This document shows, piece by piece, positions 35,013 through 46,379 of a DNA stretch of 64,000 bases. The translations under genes were made by a program, and so were the position numbers. The notes below the pieces were generated by a model that did no database searches, was not told the origin of the DNA, and saw nothing but the letters and a program-made list of their open reading frames with translations. Numbering within the stretch: position 1 is the first letter of the stretch; each line of letters opens with the position of its first letter. Source of the stretch: Chamaecrista fasciculata (Eukaryota > Streptophyta > Magnoliopsida > Fabales > Fabaceae); NCBI GenBank assembly GCA_003254925.1, contig QANZ01023510.1, forward strand, positions 55,247-119,246, in the 5' to 3' direction.

Positions 35013-36821
35013 TTATATATGCAAATATATAGCTGCATGCATCAATTATATTTATTGCCAAGATGTACACCGTTGTTTGTTATATATAGTCGATCATTAT
35101 TGGGACTATATATCGATAGAGTGCGCAATAACCAATAATGTTTCTTTGGTCCTCTAAGTGGAACGAAAAAAAAAAGTGTGTAATTTCGTGGTACGAGTTA
35201 TGGGTTGTGGTATTTCTTAATTTTTTTTTTTTGATGAAAGTGTTTCTTAAATTTTCAATAATACATATGTGCTTACTGTCTTTCCACATCATTTGTTATT
35301 TCATGTAATTTTTATAAAAGCTCGTTTTCTTTAAATAGTTTTGCAATTCACGATTCTCACAATATACGGTGCATATGAGCTTTTTCTTTGCTTCCATATA
35401 AATTGTATAATTAATTTTTATTTATTATCCCCACCAATACATATCATATATTATTTTAATATACTATATATATTAATAATAATCAATGATTAATAAATGC
35501 ATCTAAAATTATATGTAATAAATCAGTAATTCAAATATTCTGAAATATCAATAATTCCACATTCTAAAATCATAATCCGTTTCCTGTCGATAAGCAAGAA
35601 TTTAAAGAGGGGCTTAGAAGATAGTAAAAAAAAAACAAATCTGATAAGAGTAAAATATCGTTTCATGGTTAAAAAAATAAAATTGATTATATCTCTCTCG
35701 TTTCAAATTCTAATGCGATGAATTCAGAGCTACAAGTTCCTCTTGACAAGTCTTTTGAACTTAAAATGAGATACGAGAGAAATATGACCAAATTCAATAG
35801 TTTTAGACTAAAATGAAACATTTTAACAATATTTAGGACTAAAATAAAATATTTTGTCAACATTTAGGATCAATTTAAATATTTTGAAACATAATTGACC
35901 AAAATAAACATTACGATATATATTTAATTAGGATTAAAATGATCCTTTAACCAACTTTTAATGTAAAATAATGTAATTTTGTTTTATATATATTACTAAC
36001 ATGAAATAAAATCACAAATTCGGTTTATGATTTATTTTCTTATGTGGCTTTCAGATCATCTACGGCCCAACAACTTTTTGCTTATTTTTTTTGGGGGCGG
36101 GGAGGGGGGATTGTAGGGGGCATATATAATATAGTTATATAGTTTACTCTCATGAAGTTCTTGTGGGTGTTTTTCTACATTTAAATACTTCTAAAACTTT
36201 GACCAAACAAAAATAAATATTATTTATATCTCTGTTCATTATCCAATCTCTGATTATCATTTATATAAATTAATGAATATTAAATTGTACATAAATATTT
36301 TATGATTTGTGATAGAATATTGGAATCCCTCGAAATATAATATGTTCGGTAAAGGTTCCATCAATAAATTAAAGGCTTCTAAACTTCAAATGGATAAAAA
36401 AAATTGTTTTGGTCCTACACGTACTATAGACTGTTCTCAAATTGATTTTGCATAAATAGAGGTAAGGTGTGCATCATCACGGTTGCTGAGTGAACTGAAA
36501 ACCATGCAAAAGCATGCAACAAATAATTATTTGCTGATCGAAATTAAATATACATATAATATGAGAACATGAGACTGTCCAATTTTATGTTTTTTAAATT
36601 TAAATTAATTTTATATTTTTTTTCTCTAAATTTATATACTAAATTAATACTATTCGATATTTAAATTTGTACTTTTTATCTATAAATTTGACTCAGGGAC
36701 TAAATTGTTGATACTTGCAATAATTCAGCAATTGAATAATATATTTTGATTATTTAGAAACTGAGTAATTAACTTGGTATAAATTTAAGTACTAAATAAA
36801 AGACTTTTCCGTAGATAAAGT
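35013..36821. other. Intergenic, AOC2 3' side
   Basis: No gene. About 35,640-35,955 is a diverged copy of the element at 1241-1709 ('ctctcgtttcaaattc', 'gcgatgaattcagagctacaag'). A tail-only scar lies at 35,210-35,250. The rest is AT-rich. Confidence 0.5.
35210..35250 (-). mobile_element. Tail-only retroposon scar 10 (weak)
   Basis: Eleven-base repeats gtRtttcttaa (10 of 11) flank a T-run ending gatgaa. This is the shortest TSD of the set and could be chance. Confidence 0.35.
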
Positions 36822-37511
36822 TAGGGGTGAGCATCCTGATCCGCGAGCCCGCGAATCCGCAAAATTCACCAAACCCGCAGTTACGGGCTGGGTTGGGTTG
36901 GGTTCAAAATTCTCGACCCGCACACTTGTGGGCTGGTCTGCGGGTTGGAGGTTTATGAATCCAATCCAACCCGTGAACCCGCAAATATATATAATATATA
37001 TATTTTTATAATTAATTACTAATATATATAATATATTATAGAATAACTAACAATTTGGTCTCTAAAAGATCACTGAGCTAACATCTCGATCCCTGAAATA
37101 TTAAAATGTATAATTTAAATCTTGAAAAATCAAAGTGGTATACTAATTAGTCCTTTTTTAAGGACTAAATAGTTTACCGTTTTAATCTTTCAGGGACTAG
37201 AAAATATAAATTTTGATCTTTTAGAGACTAAATTGTATATTTTAATATTTCAGAGACCAAATTGTTAGTTTACTCTATATTATATATGATGCACTTCGTC
37301 TAAAAAGTTAGAAAAGAATATGTTATTTTATTGTTAAAAAAAAAAGATTCAACCCGCGGGTTCAACCCAACCCAACCCGCAACTTTGCGGGTTGGGTTGG
37401 TTCGAGTTGAATTTTTAAATGTGCAAAACCCAACCCAACCCGCATATTAATGTGCGGGTTGGACTGAGATTTTCCCTCATCCCGCCCCATTCCAACCCGC
37501 GCTCACCCCTA
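36822..37511. mobile_element. hAT-like inverted-repeat element
   Basis: Termini TAGGGGTGAGC / GCTCACCCCTA and 8-bp flanks gataaagt (36,814-36,821) and aataaagt (37,512-37,519), 7 of 8 matching. Size and ends fit the hAT superfamily. Arms are GC-rich 'aacccgc/gcgggtt' repeats, unusual in this AT-rich region. It holds a nested MITE at 37,041-37,275. Confidence 0.75.
37041..37275. mobile_element. F2-like MITE nested in hAT element
   Basis: Ends GAATAACTAACAATTTGG / CCAAATTGTTAGTTTACTC and exact 9-bp TSDs tatattata (37,032-37,040 and 37,276-37,284). Confidence 0.75.
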
Positions 37512-37519
37512 AATAAAGT

Positions 37520-38628
37520 TATAGTGTGTTTGATTACGCTTTCCAAACACTATTTTTTGTTTTTTAAAACTAAAAAATAAAAAAACTTGTTTGATTTTAG
37601 TGTTTTTACAAAAAGTAAAAAATACAGAACAACTTAAACATGTTTTGATTTGGATTTTTCTGTTTTCTAAAAAAAGCGGTGGCAACATGGTAATTATTTG
37701 CAACTTTATCTTCTACCAAATGCATCCATGCTTGTGTAGTTGTGTTATTTCAAACTAGAATTAACATTATCAAACACGTTTTTTGTTCTTCTATTTTTAA
37801 AACAATCTTTAAAAAGAAATTATCAAACAGATTTTTTAACATTTTGTTTTACAAAACCTATTTTTGAAAGTAAGTTTAAGAATTGTTTTTAAAAAATTGT
37901 TTTCATAAAAACAAATCAAACAGGCCCAGCTTCTCGCCATCCGATTATCGTTTTGGGATTTATATAGTTTATTATTAAGTTTGAGCCAATCAATGACAAA
38001 CTCTATTTCCTCTACCAATCAATTTGCAGTGCATTGATCGTCATCTTATCAACAATGAAATAATATTTAACAAAATTGCTTTCTTTGGTCAAAAAAAAAA
38101 TCAACAACGAAATAATATATAGTTAGAGTAATCTAACAATTTGATTCCCCAAAGATTATCGAGTTAACAATTCGGTCCCTGAATGATTGAAATGTACATT
38201 TCAGTCCTTAAAAAATCAAAACATATACTTTTTAGTCCTTGAAAGATTAAAACGATATACTATTTAGTCTATAAAAAGGTCTGATTAGTTCACTATTTTG
38301 ATATTTCAAGAACTAAATTATTTATTTCAATATTTCAGGAACCGAGTTGACAAGCTCATCGAAGAAAGAGCAAGACAAGCTCACAAAAAGATGAATTTTG
38401 TTTGTATCAATCCTTTAAAACATTATCTAGTTGTTTATTATATAATCAATTCGCCACCTAGTGGCAGCTAGAGCGGACCACATGATCAATAATCTGAGTT
38501 AGATTCCAAATTAATGGAAATATTTTGGGGTTCATTAAATTAATTGCACAATCATGAAGCATACCCTATTTATTTAAGAGCAAATTAGGCGAACTTCCCA
38601 TTCTCCACACTCACCAAGCATTGTCACC
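37520..38628. other. Intergenic before AOC3
   Basis: Repetitive 'aaaacaatttttaaa' palindromic sequence (37,530-37,925), then one end of an F2-like element (about 38,123-38,345). The AOC3 promoter relic with TATTTAAG lies at 38,571-38,578. Confidence 0.5.
38048..38118 (+). mobile_element. Tail-only retroposon scar 11
   Basis: Nineteen-base repeats atcaacaaYgaaataatat (38,048-38,066 and 38,100-38,118, 18 of 19) flank 33 bases ending ctttggtc plus an A-run. It has the longest TSD of the set and more body than most. Confidence 0.75.
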
Positions 38629-39624
38629 ATGGCTTCACTCATCATTCTCTTCTCTCTATTTGCTCTATTCTCTCTTCACGTAGCCTCAGATAATAATATT
38701 ACCACTCCAGCTTCCCTACTTCTTCACCCTCTCGACCCTCTCACTCACCAAGAAATCACTCTTATCCGCAGCATCATCCTCTCAAAACACCCCAATAACG
38801 TGACCTTCCACTATGTGGGCCTTGATGATCCCGACAAGCCCACTCTCCTCAAATGGGCCTATTCCTCCAATCACACACTTCACCACAATATTCCTCATGA
38901 TTGTCATCGTGAACAGCCAAACACACGAAATTCTCGTTGACTTCGGAACCAAACAAGTCTTCTCAGACAATGTTCACTCTGGTAAGGGCTTTCCTATGCT
39001 AACCATAGATGAACAGAATGAAGCTAACTTGCTGCCGTTAAAGTATGTTCCTTTCATTGAGTCGATGAAGAAGAGGGGTGTGAACTTGTCCGAAGTGGTG
39101 TGCTCGGCTTTCTCGGTAGGATGGTATATGGGGAGAGCAAGAGTGATAGGGCGGTCAAGTTGGATTGCTTTACAAAGGAAGGGACCACCAATATATACGC
39201 GAGGCCTTTCATCTTGAGAAGATGGCAATTGTTGAATACCATGATCGGGATGTTATTCCTGTGCCCAAGGTTGATAATACTGAGTATAGGGCTCAGAATC
39301 AGAAACCTCCTTCCAACCCCAAGGCCCCGGCTTCAAAATCAATGGCCATACCGTCTCGTATGTAACTGATCTTACTAGCTACTTAATTATTTAAGGCCAA
39401 AGTCTACTTTTGGTCCTATAACTTTTACTCAAGTCTCAATTTATTCCCAAAACATTTGAGATCAAAATGAATTATTTTGCCAATATTTAGGACCAATTTG
39501 AACATTTTGAAATAGAATGGACCGAAATGAACATTAAGGCATACATTTAGGACCAAAATAACCCTTTGACCTTTATTTTATGATCACGTGCATGTGTTGG
39601 GTGGTAAATTGGTAATTATATTTA

Positions 39625-39992
39625 GGTCAAAGTACAAATTTAGTCCCATATCTTTTTCTCAATTCCCAATTTGGTCCTATATCTTTTTTGTTACACTTTT
39701 AGTCCGATACCTTTTGGTCAGGTTGCAGAATTGTCCCATATCTTAGGTTTAGGTGGAACTAATGGTGGAATATTTTACAAAAATATGACACCAATTATGC
39801 ACCTGATCCAAAGATATAAGACTAAATTGGGATCTAACCAAAATATATGGTACCAAATCCGCGACAAAAAAAAGATATGAGATCAAATTGGAGTCTGACC
39901 CAAAAATATGAGACCAAAAGTGCAAAAAAAAAAAATAAGACCAACTTAGGGGAACTAAACAAGAAATATGAGACCAAATTTACTATTTGACC
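39625..39992. mobile_element. MITE family F3 in AOC3 intron 1
   Basis: Ends GGTCAAAGTACAAATTTAG / CTATTTGACC, flanks ttatattta/ttatatttt (8 of 9). Its right end is only 21 bp from exon 2, so it replaced most of the sequence that would hold the branch point and pyrimidine tract. Confidence 0.7.
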
Positions 39993-40438
39993 TTATATTT
40001 TTATGTGTTTCAGATGGGCGAACTGGAATTTCCACGTAGGGTTGGATGTGAGATCAGGACCAGTGATATCGCTAGCTTCCATATACGATATGGACAAGCA
40101 AGAGGCTCGAAGGGTTCTATACAGAGGTTACATCTCAGAGATGTTTGTGCCATACCAAGACCCATCGGAGGATTGGTATTACAAGACTTTCGTCGACGCC
40201 GGAGAGTTTGGGTTCGGACAGTCCATGGTGTCGTTGGAGCCATTCCATGATTGCCCTCCTCATTCTCAATTCCTTAATGCTCATTTCGCTTCAAGTGATG
40301 GCTCCTCCACTGAACTATCCAATGCCATCTGTGTTTTCGAACGCCATGGCAATATTCTTTGGCGTCACACCGAGACTGCCATTCTCAATACTCCAAATGT
40401 TCGTCATTCTTTCAAGAATTAACCAATCATATTTATTA

Positions 40439-40868
40439 GGGTAAATTACACTTTAATTTGGTTTCTTGTTCTACGAATCGATTTTACTATGGTACTCTGT
40501 TATTTTTAAAAGTGACACTTTGTTACTTGTTCTGTGGATGATTTCACTTTGGTACTATGTTATTTCAAAAGTGACATTTTAGTACCATGTTTTTTGCACC
40601 GTTAATACTTTGGTACCATAACAAAGATAGAATAAGATAACAAATCGTGAAAGAATATGGTACCAAAGTGAAATCGATTTAAAGAACAGGGTACCGAAGT
40701 GTTAATTAACGGTGCTAAGAACATGGTACCAAAATATCACTTTTGAAAGAACAAGGTACCAAAATGTTAAGAGTACAAAGAACAAAATACCAAAGTGTCA
40801 CTTTTGAAAGAACAAGATACCAAAGTAAAATTGGTCAATAGAATAGAGTACCAAAGTGTAATTTACCT
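40439..40868. mobile_element. MITE family F1 in AOC3 intron 2
   Basis: GGGTAAATT start, AATTTACCT end, and exact 9-bp TSDs tatttatta (40,430-40,438 and 40,869-40,877). Facing arrays of ggtaccaaagtg units. Confidence 0.8.
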
Positions 40869-42285
40869 TATTTATTAACAGGGAATTCACATCATTTTTA
40901 TGTTAAAAACAAATTATTTTATTTAATATTTTTTATAAATAAAATAATTAGAGCACGTAATTAATGACAACTATATTAAATATACATTTTCTGTTTTATT
41001 TTTCCTTGCAGTGGAGAACAAATTAAATTAATCATTTTCTTATGCCATAATCACATGCATGTTTGTTATATAATATTAATCACATGGATGTTTTTGAGAT
41101 AATATATTTTTTAAAAATTTTAATTTTTGCAGCTTCGAGAGTCAAGGTCTGAAGTAACCTTAGTGGTAAGACTGTGGGTAACTACGACTACGTCATAGAT
41201 TGGGAGTTCAAGCCAATTGGCTCTATCAAGCTTGGGGTACGTACAATTTCACTTCTGCATATATAATGCTCAAATTATTACTTTAATATTTATTTTACAT
41301 TATAGAAGTCAAATTCATGTTTGTATAAAAATAAAATGAAAAATTTATATAAAGGTTGTTTTTTTCCTACTAATAACATTCAGAGATTTTCTTATTAATC
41401 TTTACATTAAATCTTGGTTCAATGTCCTTGTGTACAGATATCACTAACAGGTATACTGGAAATTAAGGCAGCAAATATCAAACACGAGGACGAAATTAAG
41501 GAAGAGCAACATGGAAGCTTAGTGGCAGAAAACAGCATAGGAGTATACCATGACCACTTCTTCATTTTTCATCTTGACCTTGACATCGACAATGAAGAAA
41601 ACTCCTTCATCAAGACAGATTTGAAGTCTGTGAGAATCACAGATGGTAGCTCTCCAAGAAAGAGTTATTAGATAACTGAGAGTAACACTTTGAAGAGTGA
41701 ATCTGATGCTAAGATCAAACTAGGATTAGGCCCATCTGAGCTTGCAATAGTGAACCCCAACAAGAAGACCTCCGTCGGCAACGATGTCGGTTACCACCTC
41801 CTTCCGGCGCCGGTGGCTCATTCGCTCCTCGCCGACGATGATTATCCACAAGTACGAGGAGCCTTCACCAATTATGATGTGTGGGTTACACCTTACAATA
41901 GGAGTGAAAAGTGGGATGGTGGTTTGTACGCTGATCAGAGTCATGGTGATGATACATTGGCTGTTTGGACTAAAAAGTAAGAATAATTTTTTAATTATTT
42001 AATTTAACCCAATTAATTATCTATTGGAGTAATTGAAATTAATTAGTGTGTTGTAATTGCTGATTTTATATTGCAGGAATAGGAATATCGAGAATAAGGA
42101 CATAGTAATGTGGTATGTGGTGGGAATCAATCATGTTCCATGCCAAGAAGATTTCCCAATAATGCCATTGTTGAGCACTGGGTTTGAGCTGAGGCCAACT
42201 AACTTATTCGAAAGGAACCCTGTTCTCAAAACACTCTCCCAAATATTTCGATCGTCCAAGTTGCCCCAAGCAAAATTAAGTAATA

Positions 42286-43946
42286 AACTATATAGCTGCA
42301 TGAATTATATATTGTTCATTATATTATTGTTTTGATTGGGGTTAGATATATCAAGTGCAATACCAATAATAATGTTTCCTTGGTTTGTGGAACAAAAAAT
42401 TACAACCTTCAATCTTATGTTGATTAAGCCAATAATTGATTGAAAAAAATAGTGTGTAATTATATTTCCTAGCTAGCTAGCACGAGTGCATGAGTTCTAT
42501 GATTTCGTATTAATTAAGTTTTCAATATTACACAACTATTTTCAATATTTTCAATATTACACAACTACTTGGCTATTTGCTATCTTGGCACATGACATGT
42601 TATTTCATGAAAGTGGATTCTATGCAAATGTATTGCAGAGAGAGAAAGAGAAAGAGAGAGTTAGAGAGAGAAATCTCTTTTTCTCTCTAAACTACAGTGC
42701 ATTGCACTGCAAAGAATCCAGGTCCTTATTTCATGTGAATTTTATAAAAGTTTGTTTATTTTTGGGTAATGATCTTCTTCACCGTTAAATTTATATTTTT
42801 TTTTTTAATTTTAAGATCTCTATAACACAAATTTTGATTTTTTTTTTTAAAAGAATTGAATGTTAGAGATGTACAGTGTCCCAACATTTTATCTCAATAA
42901 TTTGTTCATGTTCTTTTTAGTTGTTAATACTTTGACAATTCATGATTTTCACGACATTGTTTTGATGTGGAATCCCTATAGTGCTTACGAAGTCACGAGA
43001 TCTTTCTTGCTCTACATAAATTATATAATTAATTGTCTTTTGGTATATTCTTTAAGAAAAACATACAAATTGAAAAGTTTATGCATATACATGAAAAAAT
43101 GATGAAGATAGGAAAAACAAGAACTAACGGATATTGTTGGATAGTGATCAAAAACCACACATAATGACATGTTGAAAAAACAACGCCTCACGAGGAATGA
43201 AGGAATCACAAGTAGGATTGGTCATTGATGAAACTGAATTTCAGTTTCTGGGCCCTGCAATACCAATACTTTATATAATTTTTATTTTATAGGCAAAAGT
43301 GGATTTTTTTTTTTTGGCCTGAAGGCAAAAGTGTATTTTGATTCTTAAATTTTACATAAATTTTTAATTTTATCATATAAATTTATTTATTATAAATTTT
43401 ATTATTTAAATTTTATATTTTGATAGATTTTATCTTTTACACTAGCTTCATATATTGAATTAGCGACAAAATTTATATAACTTATGATATATAAAATTGT
43501 TGGAACAAATAAATTAAATCTTAACTTAGATTAAAAATCAGTTAAAATTTACTATTAATTTGTTGGATGAAATTTGAAAAAAAATTAAAGTTGACTAAAA
43601 TTTAAAAATTTGAAGATAAAATTAAAAATTAATATATAATTTAAATATAAAAAAGTATTTTTAAATATTTTATAACATTATAATAGATAGGCAATAATAT
43701 AAATAGTTTGAATTTTTTAGTAATATATATAGTTTAAAATTTAAAGTAATAATATATAACATTATAATAAATATGCAATAAAAAGTATTTTTACCTTTTT
43801 ATATGTCAATACTATATGAATATTATATAATATATTTGATATTAAAATAGTAATTTCTTATGATTAATTAAATTTTTAAATATACTAAATGAATATTTTT
43901 ACCTTTTTATATGTCAAATTATATATATAATTATGAGTTAATCTTA
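42286..43946. other. Gene-free AT-rich stretch
   Basis: A GA-rich run near 42,637-42,690 and otherwise very AT-rich DNA. A tail-only scar lies at 43,291-43,339. No gene is recognised. Confidence 0.55.
43291..43339 (-). mobile_element. Tail-only retroposon scar 12
   Basis: Seventeen-base repeats aggcaaaagtgKatttt (43,291-43,307 and 43,323-43,339, 16 of 17) flank a T-run ending ggcctga (tcaggcc plus A-run on the minus strand). Confidence 0.7.
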
Positions 43947-43955
43947 TATAATTTT

Positions 43956-44385
43956 GGGTAAATTACACTTTGGTACCCTGTGTTTTGACCCCATTTCACT
44001 TTGGTACCCTGTGGTTTGAAACTTGACACTTTGGTACCCTGTGGTATTCTCCATTAACACTTTGGTACCCTTTGGAGCTATTTTGTAATTTTAACCATAA
44101 CAAATTTTGCAAAAATTACATATTGACCCCAAAAAATTTTCAAAAAATTACAAATAGGTCCCTGGATACATATTATATAGGGACTTAAATGAAAAATTGA
44201 AAATTTTTTTGGGGTCAATATGTAATTTTTGTAAAATTTATTATGGTTAAAATTACAAAATAGCTCCAAAGGGTACCAAAGTGTTAATGAAAAATAACAC
44301 AGGGTACCAAAGTGTCAAGTTTCAAACCACAGGGTACCAAAGTGAAATAGGGTCAAACCACAGGGTACCAAAGTATAATTTACCC
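43956..44385. mobile_element. MITE family F1, best-preserved copy
   Basis: Ends GGGTAAATTACACTTTGG / AATTTACCC and exact 9-bp TSDs tataatttt (43,947-43,955 and 44,386-44,394). Each arm holds four ggtaccaaagtg units. The central loop is an inverted 'ttttggggtcaatatgtaa' repeat. It is the reference for the family. Confidence 0.88.
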
Positions 44386-44489
44386 TATAATTTTTATTAA
44401 TTAACCATGACAGTGGAAAAATATAAAAAAACAATATATATTCTAAATAACCAAGCAATAAGCATATATAGCAAAGAATATATAGGAAG

Positions 44490-44535
44490 AATATGAGTCT
44501 TTTATTGGCCAAAAAAAAAAAAATATGAGTCTTTT
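44490..44535 (+). mobile_element. Tail-only retroposon scar 13
   Basis: An exact 14-bp repeat aatatgagtctttt (44,490-44,503 and 44,522-44,535) flanks attggcc plus an 11-base A-run. Confidence 0.75.
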
Positions 44536-44599
44536 TTTTCCCCTGAAATTGTTAAATTGTAGTGTAGGGTATAAACTGTAGAGCTTCAATATATAGTCA

Positions 44600-46379
44600 T
44601 GGCGGATTCCATATTTTCAGTATGCGCCTGAGAGTGAGAGTGTGAAACTGCGTGAGCACGCTAGAGAGAAGAAGAAGAAGGCGGAAGTTCAAAGAACAAA
44701 ACTGAGAAGAGGAAAGTGACGAAAATTATTTCCTCGATATCGACGACGAGTGCGAGAAGCCGAGAAGGTTGCATCTTTTGCTTCTATTTTTTTATTTTTT
44801 CATTTATCTTTGTGAAAGACTTCCTTTACCAATCTTCGAAATTAAGCTGTGCCTTTTGTTGAATGACCAATGTAGTTGAGTTCTAAATGTGGAAAAGTAT
44901 TTTCTGTGATCAGTTCATTCCATCTTTTAGGTTTACAGTCACGTTTAATTTTTACCTCCCCCCATCCACAACAACAAATTAACATGATTATCTGATTGAT
45001 CGAGTGTTGGAGTTTCTAGGTTTCAATAATTGGAGGGAATTTGATGTATTATCGCTTGTGCTGAGAATTGTAGCTTTTGTATATGTTCTTGTACAGTTGC
45101 ACCTGAGCTTTTATTGAGGAGTTACCTTTTGCCACTCGTTAGGAGATGCACATTATCATTGTCTGTTAGACTGCGTCTTGACCTAATGGTTCATTTCATT
45201 TGGCTGTTTAGGTTTCTGGCAATGTTCTTATACTTTTCACCAATCCGGATCCTCTGAAGTTGGGCTGCCTCTGAAGTTCTCTGGATTGGGATTTCTCTCA
45301 TAAATCAGGACGCGGGTCCTCTGCATTCACTCTGTCTCTGTAGTTCTCTACAATTGGCCCGCCTCACTGAATAACATCAAAAGGCACCGTTTCATTTGAT
45401 GAAACAGTGTGTTTTATAAAATGAGTTCGCCACGCGGCGCAATCTCAAGGGCAAATGCAAAATTTGACGGTTTAAAATTGTTCAAATCCAGAGAACTCTA
45501 GAGAAGCCAAATCTAGAGGATCCAATTTCCATAAATCAATATTCACTGAGTGAAACGGAATGTTTGATTTTTTATGATACTGTCCGGTTTTTCACAATAC
45601 CCACTAAGTGAAACGGAGCGTTTGGTTTTGAATGAAACTGCGTTTTTCACAAGGAACCCGACACATGTCAGCAGTAGGATGAAGAAGATGAAATCCAACA
45701 CCCAAAATTTCTCTAATTACAGAGAACTTCAGAGGTGGCCAACTTCAGAGGATCCGATTTCTACTTTTCACATTTTTATTTTTGTATGGTGAAGGTTCAG
45801 TGTGAAATTACTGAAGAAATCCTCCTAAATGTATAAATATGCTTTCGTTTTGTTGTTTTCTTTCTCTTCTGTTCGTTGGGTGATCATGTTATGATTGAGG
45901 GGAATGAAAATATGGACAAGAGAGAAGGGAAGTGAGGAGAAAATTGCATGATTAGATATTCAGCTATATACTCTATTGATATAATATTTTGAACAGGATC
46001 ACTGTAATTTAGGAATATTACAGGTTATTGCTTTAATTTTTCTCTTCTATCATCCTATGCTTTTTGAAATGGTTGAAATCCCGTTCACCCTTAATTTTCT
46101 CTTTTTTCTGTTTTGTTCATTCATCACCATTTAATGCATGCTGGTTTTCTGCAGTTGCATACTTGCATTATTATTGTTGCTGTGGTTGTTGTTACTTTTA
46201 GTTATACTTCTTTGTATTTGTTATATCGTCGTCAATGGCTTCTTTATTGGTTGATGCTTGTGGTTTTTTCAGCTACTTTTCCTGTCCTATACTGTTTGGT
46301 TGAAATTATTAGTGTATAGTTTTTTTACCTGCTGTGTTTTTATGCAGAATTGAAACTTTGTTGAATACGGCAGTTTTCA
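44600..46379 (+). promoter_or_regulatory. SDE3 5' UTR and its intron (probable)
   Basis: A purine-rich leader near 44,630-44,767 ends gagaag|gttgca, and tatgcag|aattg at 46,347 is a good acceptor 33 bp before the ATG. The 1.58 kb between is read as a 5'-UTR intron, which carries a MITE (45,241-45,761). Transcript data would be needed to fix the start. Confidence 0.5.
45241..45761. mobile_element. Mutator-type MITE in SDE3 5' UTR intron
   Basis: Inverted termini of about 40 bp containing cggatcctctgaagttgg and cctctgaagttctct at both ends. Exact direct repeats tacttttcac (45,231-45,240 and 45,762-45,771) flank it. A 9-10 bp TSD points to the Mutator superfamily. Inside, a unit with 'gtgaaacggaNNgtttg' occurs twice. 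No coding capacity. Confidence 0.8.

Larger units (their letters stand above)
38629..42285 (+). pseudogene. Copper amine oxidase 3, disrupted (AOC3)
   Basis: The third array copy keeps all five exon positions (38629-39357, 40014-40398, 41133-41236, 41438-41976, 42077-about 42285) and usable splice sites, but it cannot encode an enzyme. Compared with AOC1/AOC2 I see: an 11-nt deletion near 38,897; a 2-nt insertion near 39,125; a 22-nt deletion near 39,206; a 31-nt deletion near 39,310; a 10-nt deletion in exon 3 just before the topaquinone motif (near 41,170; the exon is 104 nt instead of 114); TGG to TAG at 41,669-41,671; and a frame change before the normal stop. Exon 2 with the catalytic Asp region is intact. 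Several lesions are large, so long relaxation is likely. Translated short frames here are fragments, not separate genes. Confidence 0.93.

Noticed and set aside
38629..39369. AOC3 exon 1 frames as separate small genes
   Set aside because: They are out-of-frame pieces of one broken amine oxidase exon when compared with AOC1 and AOC2.
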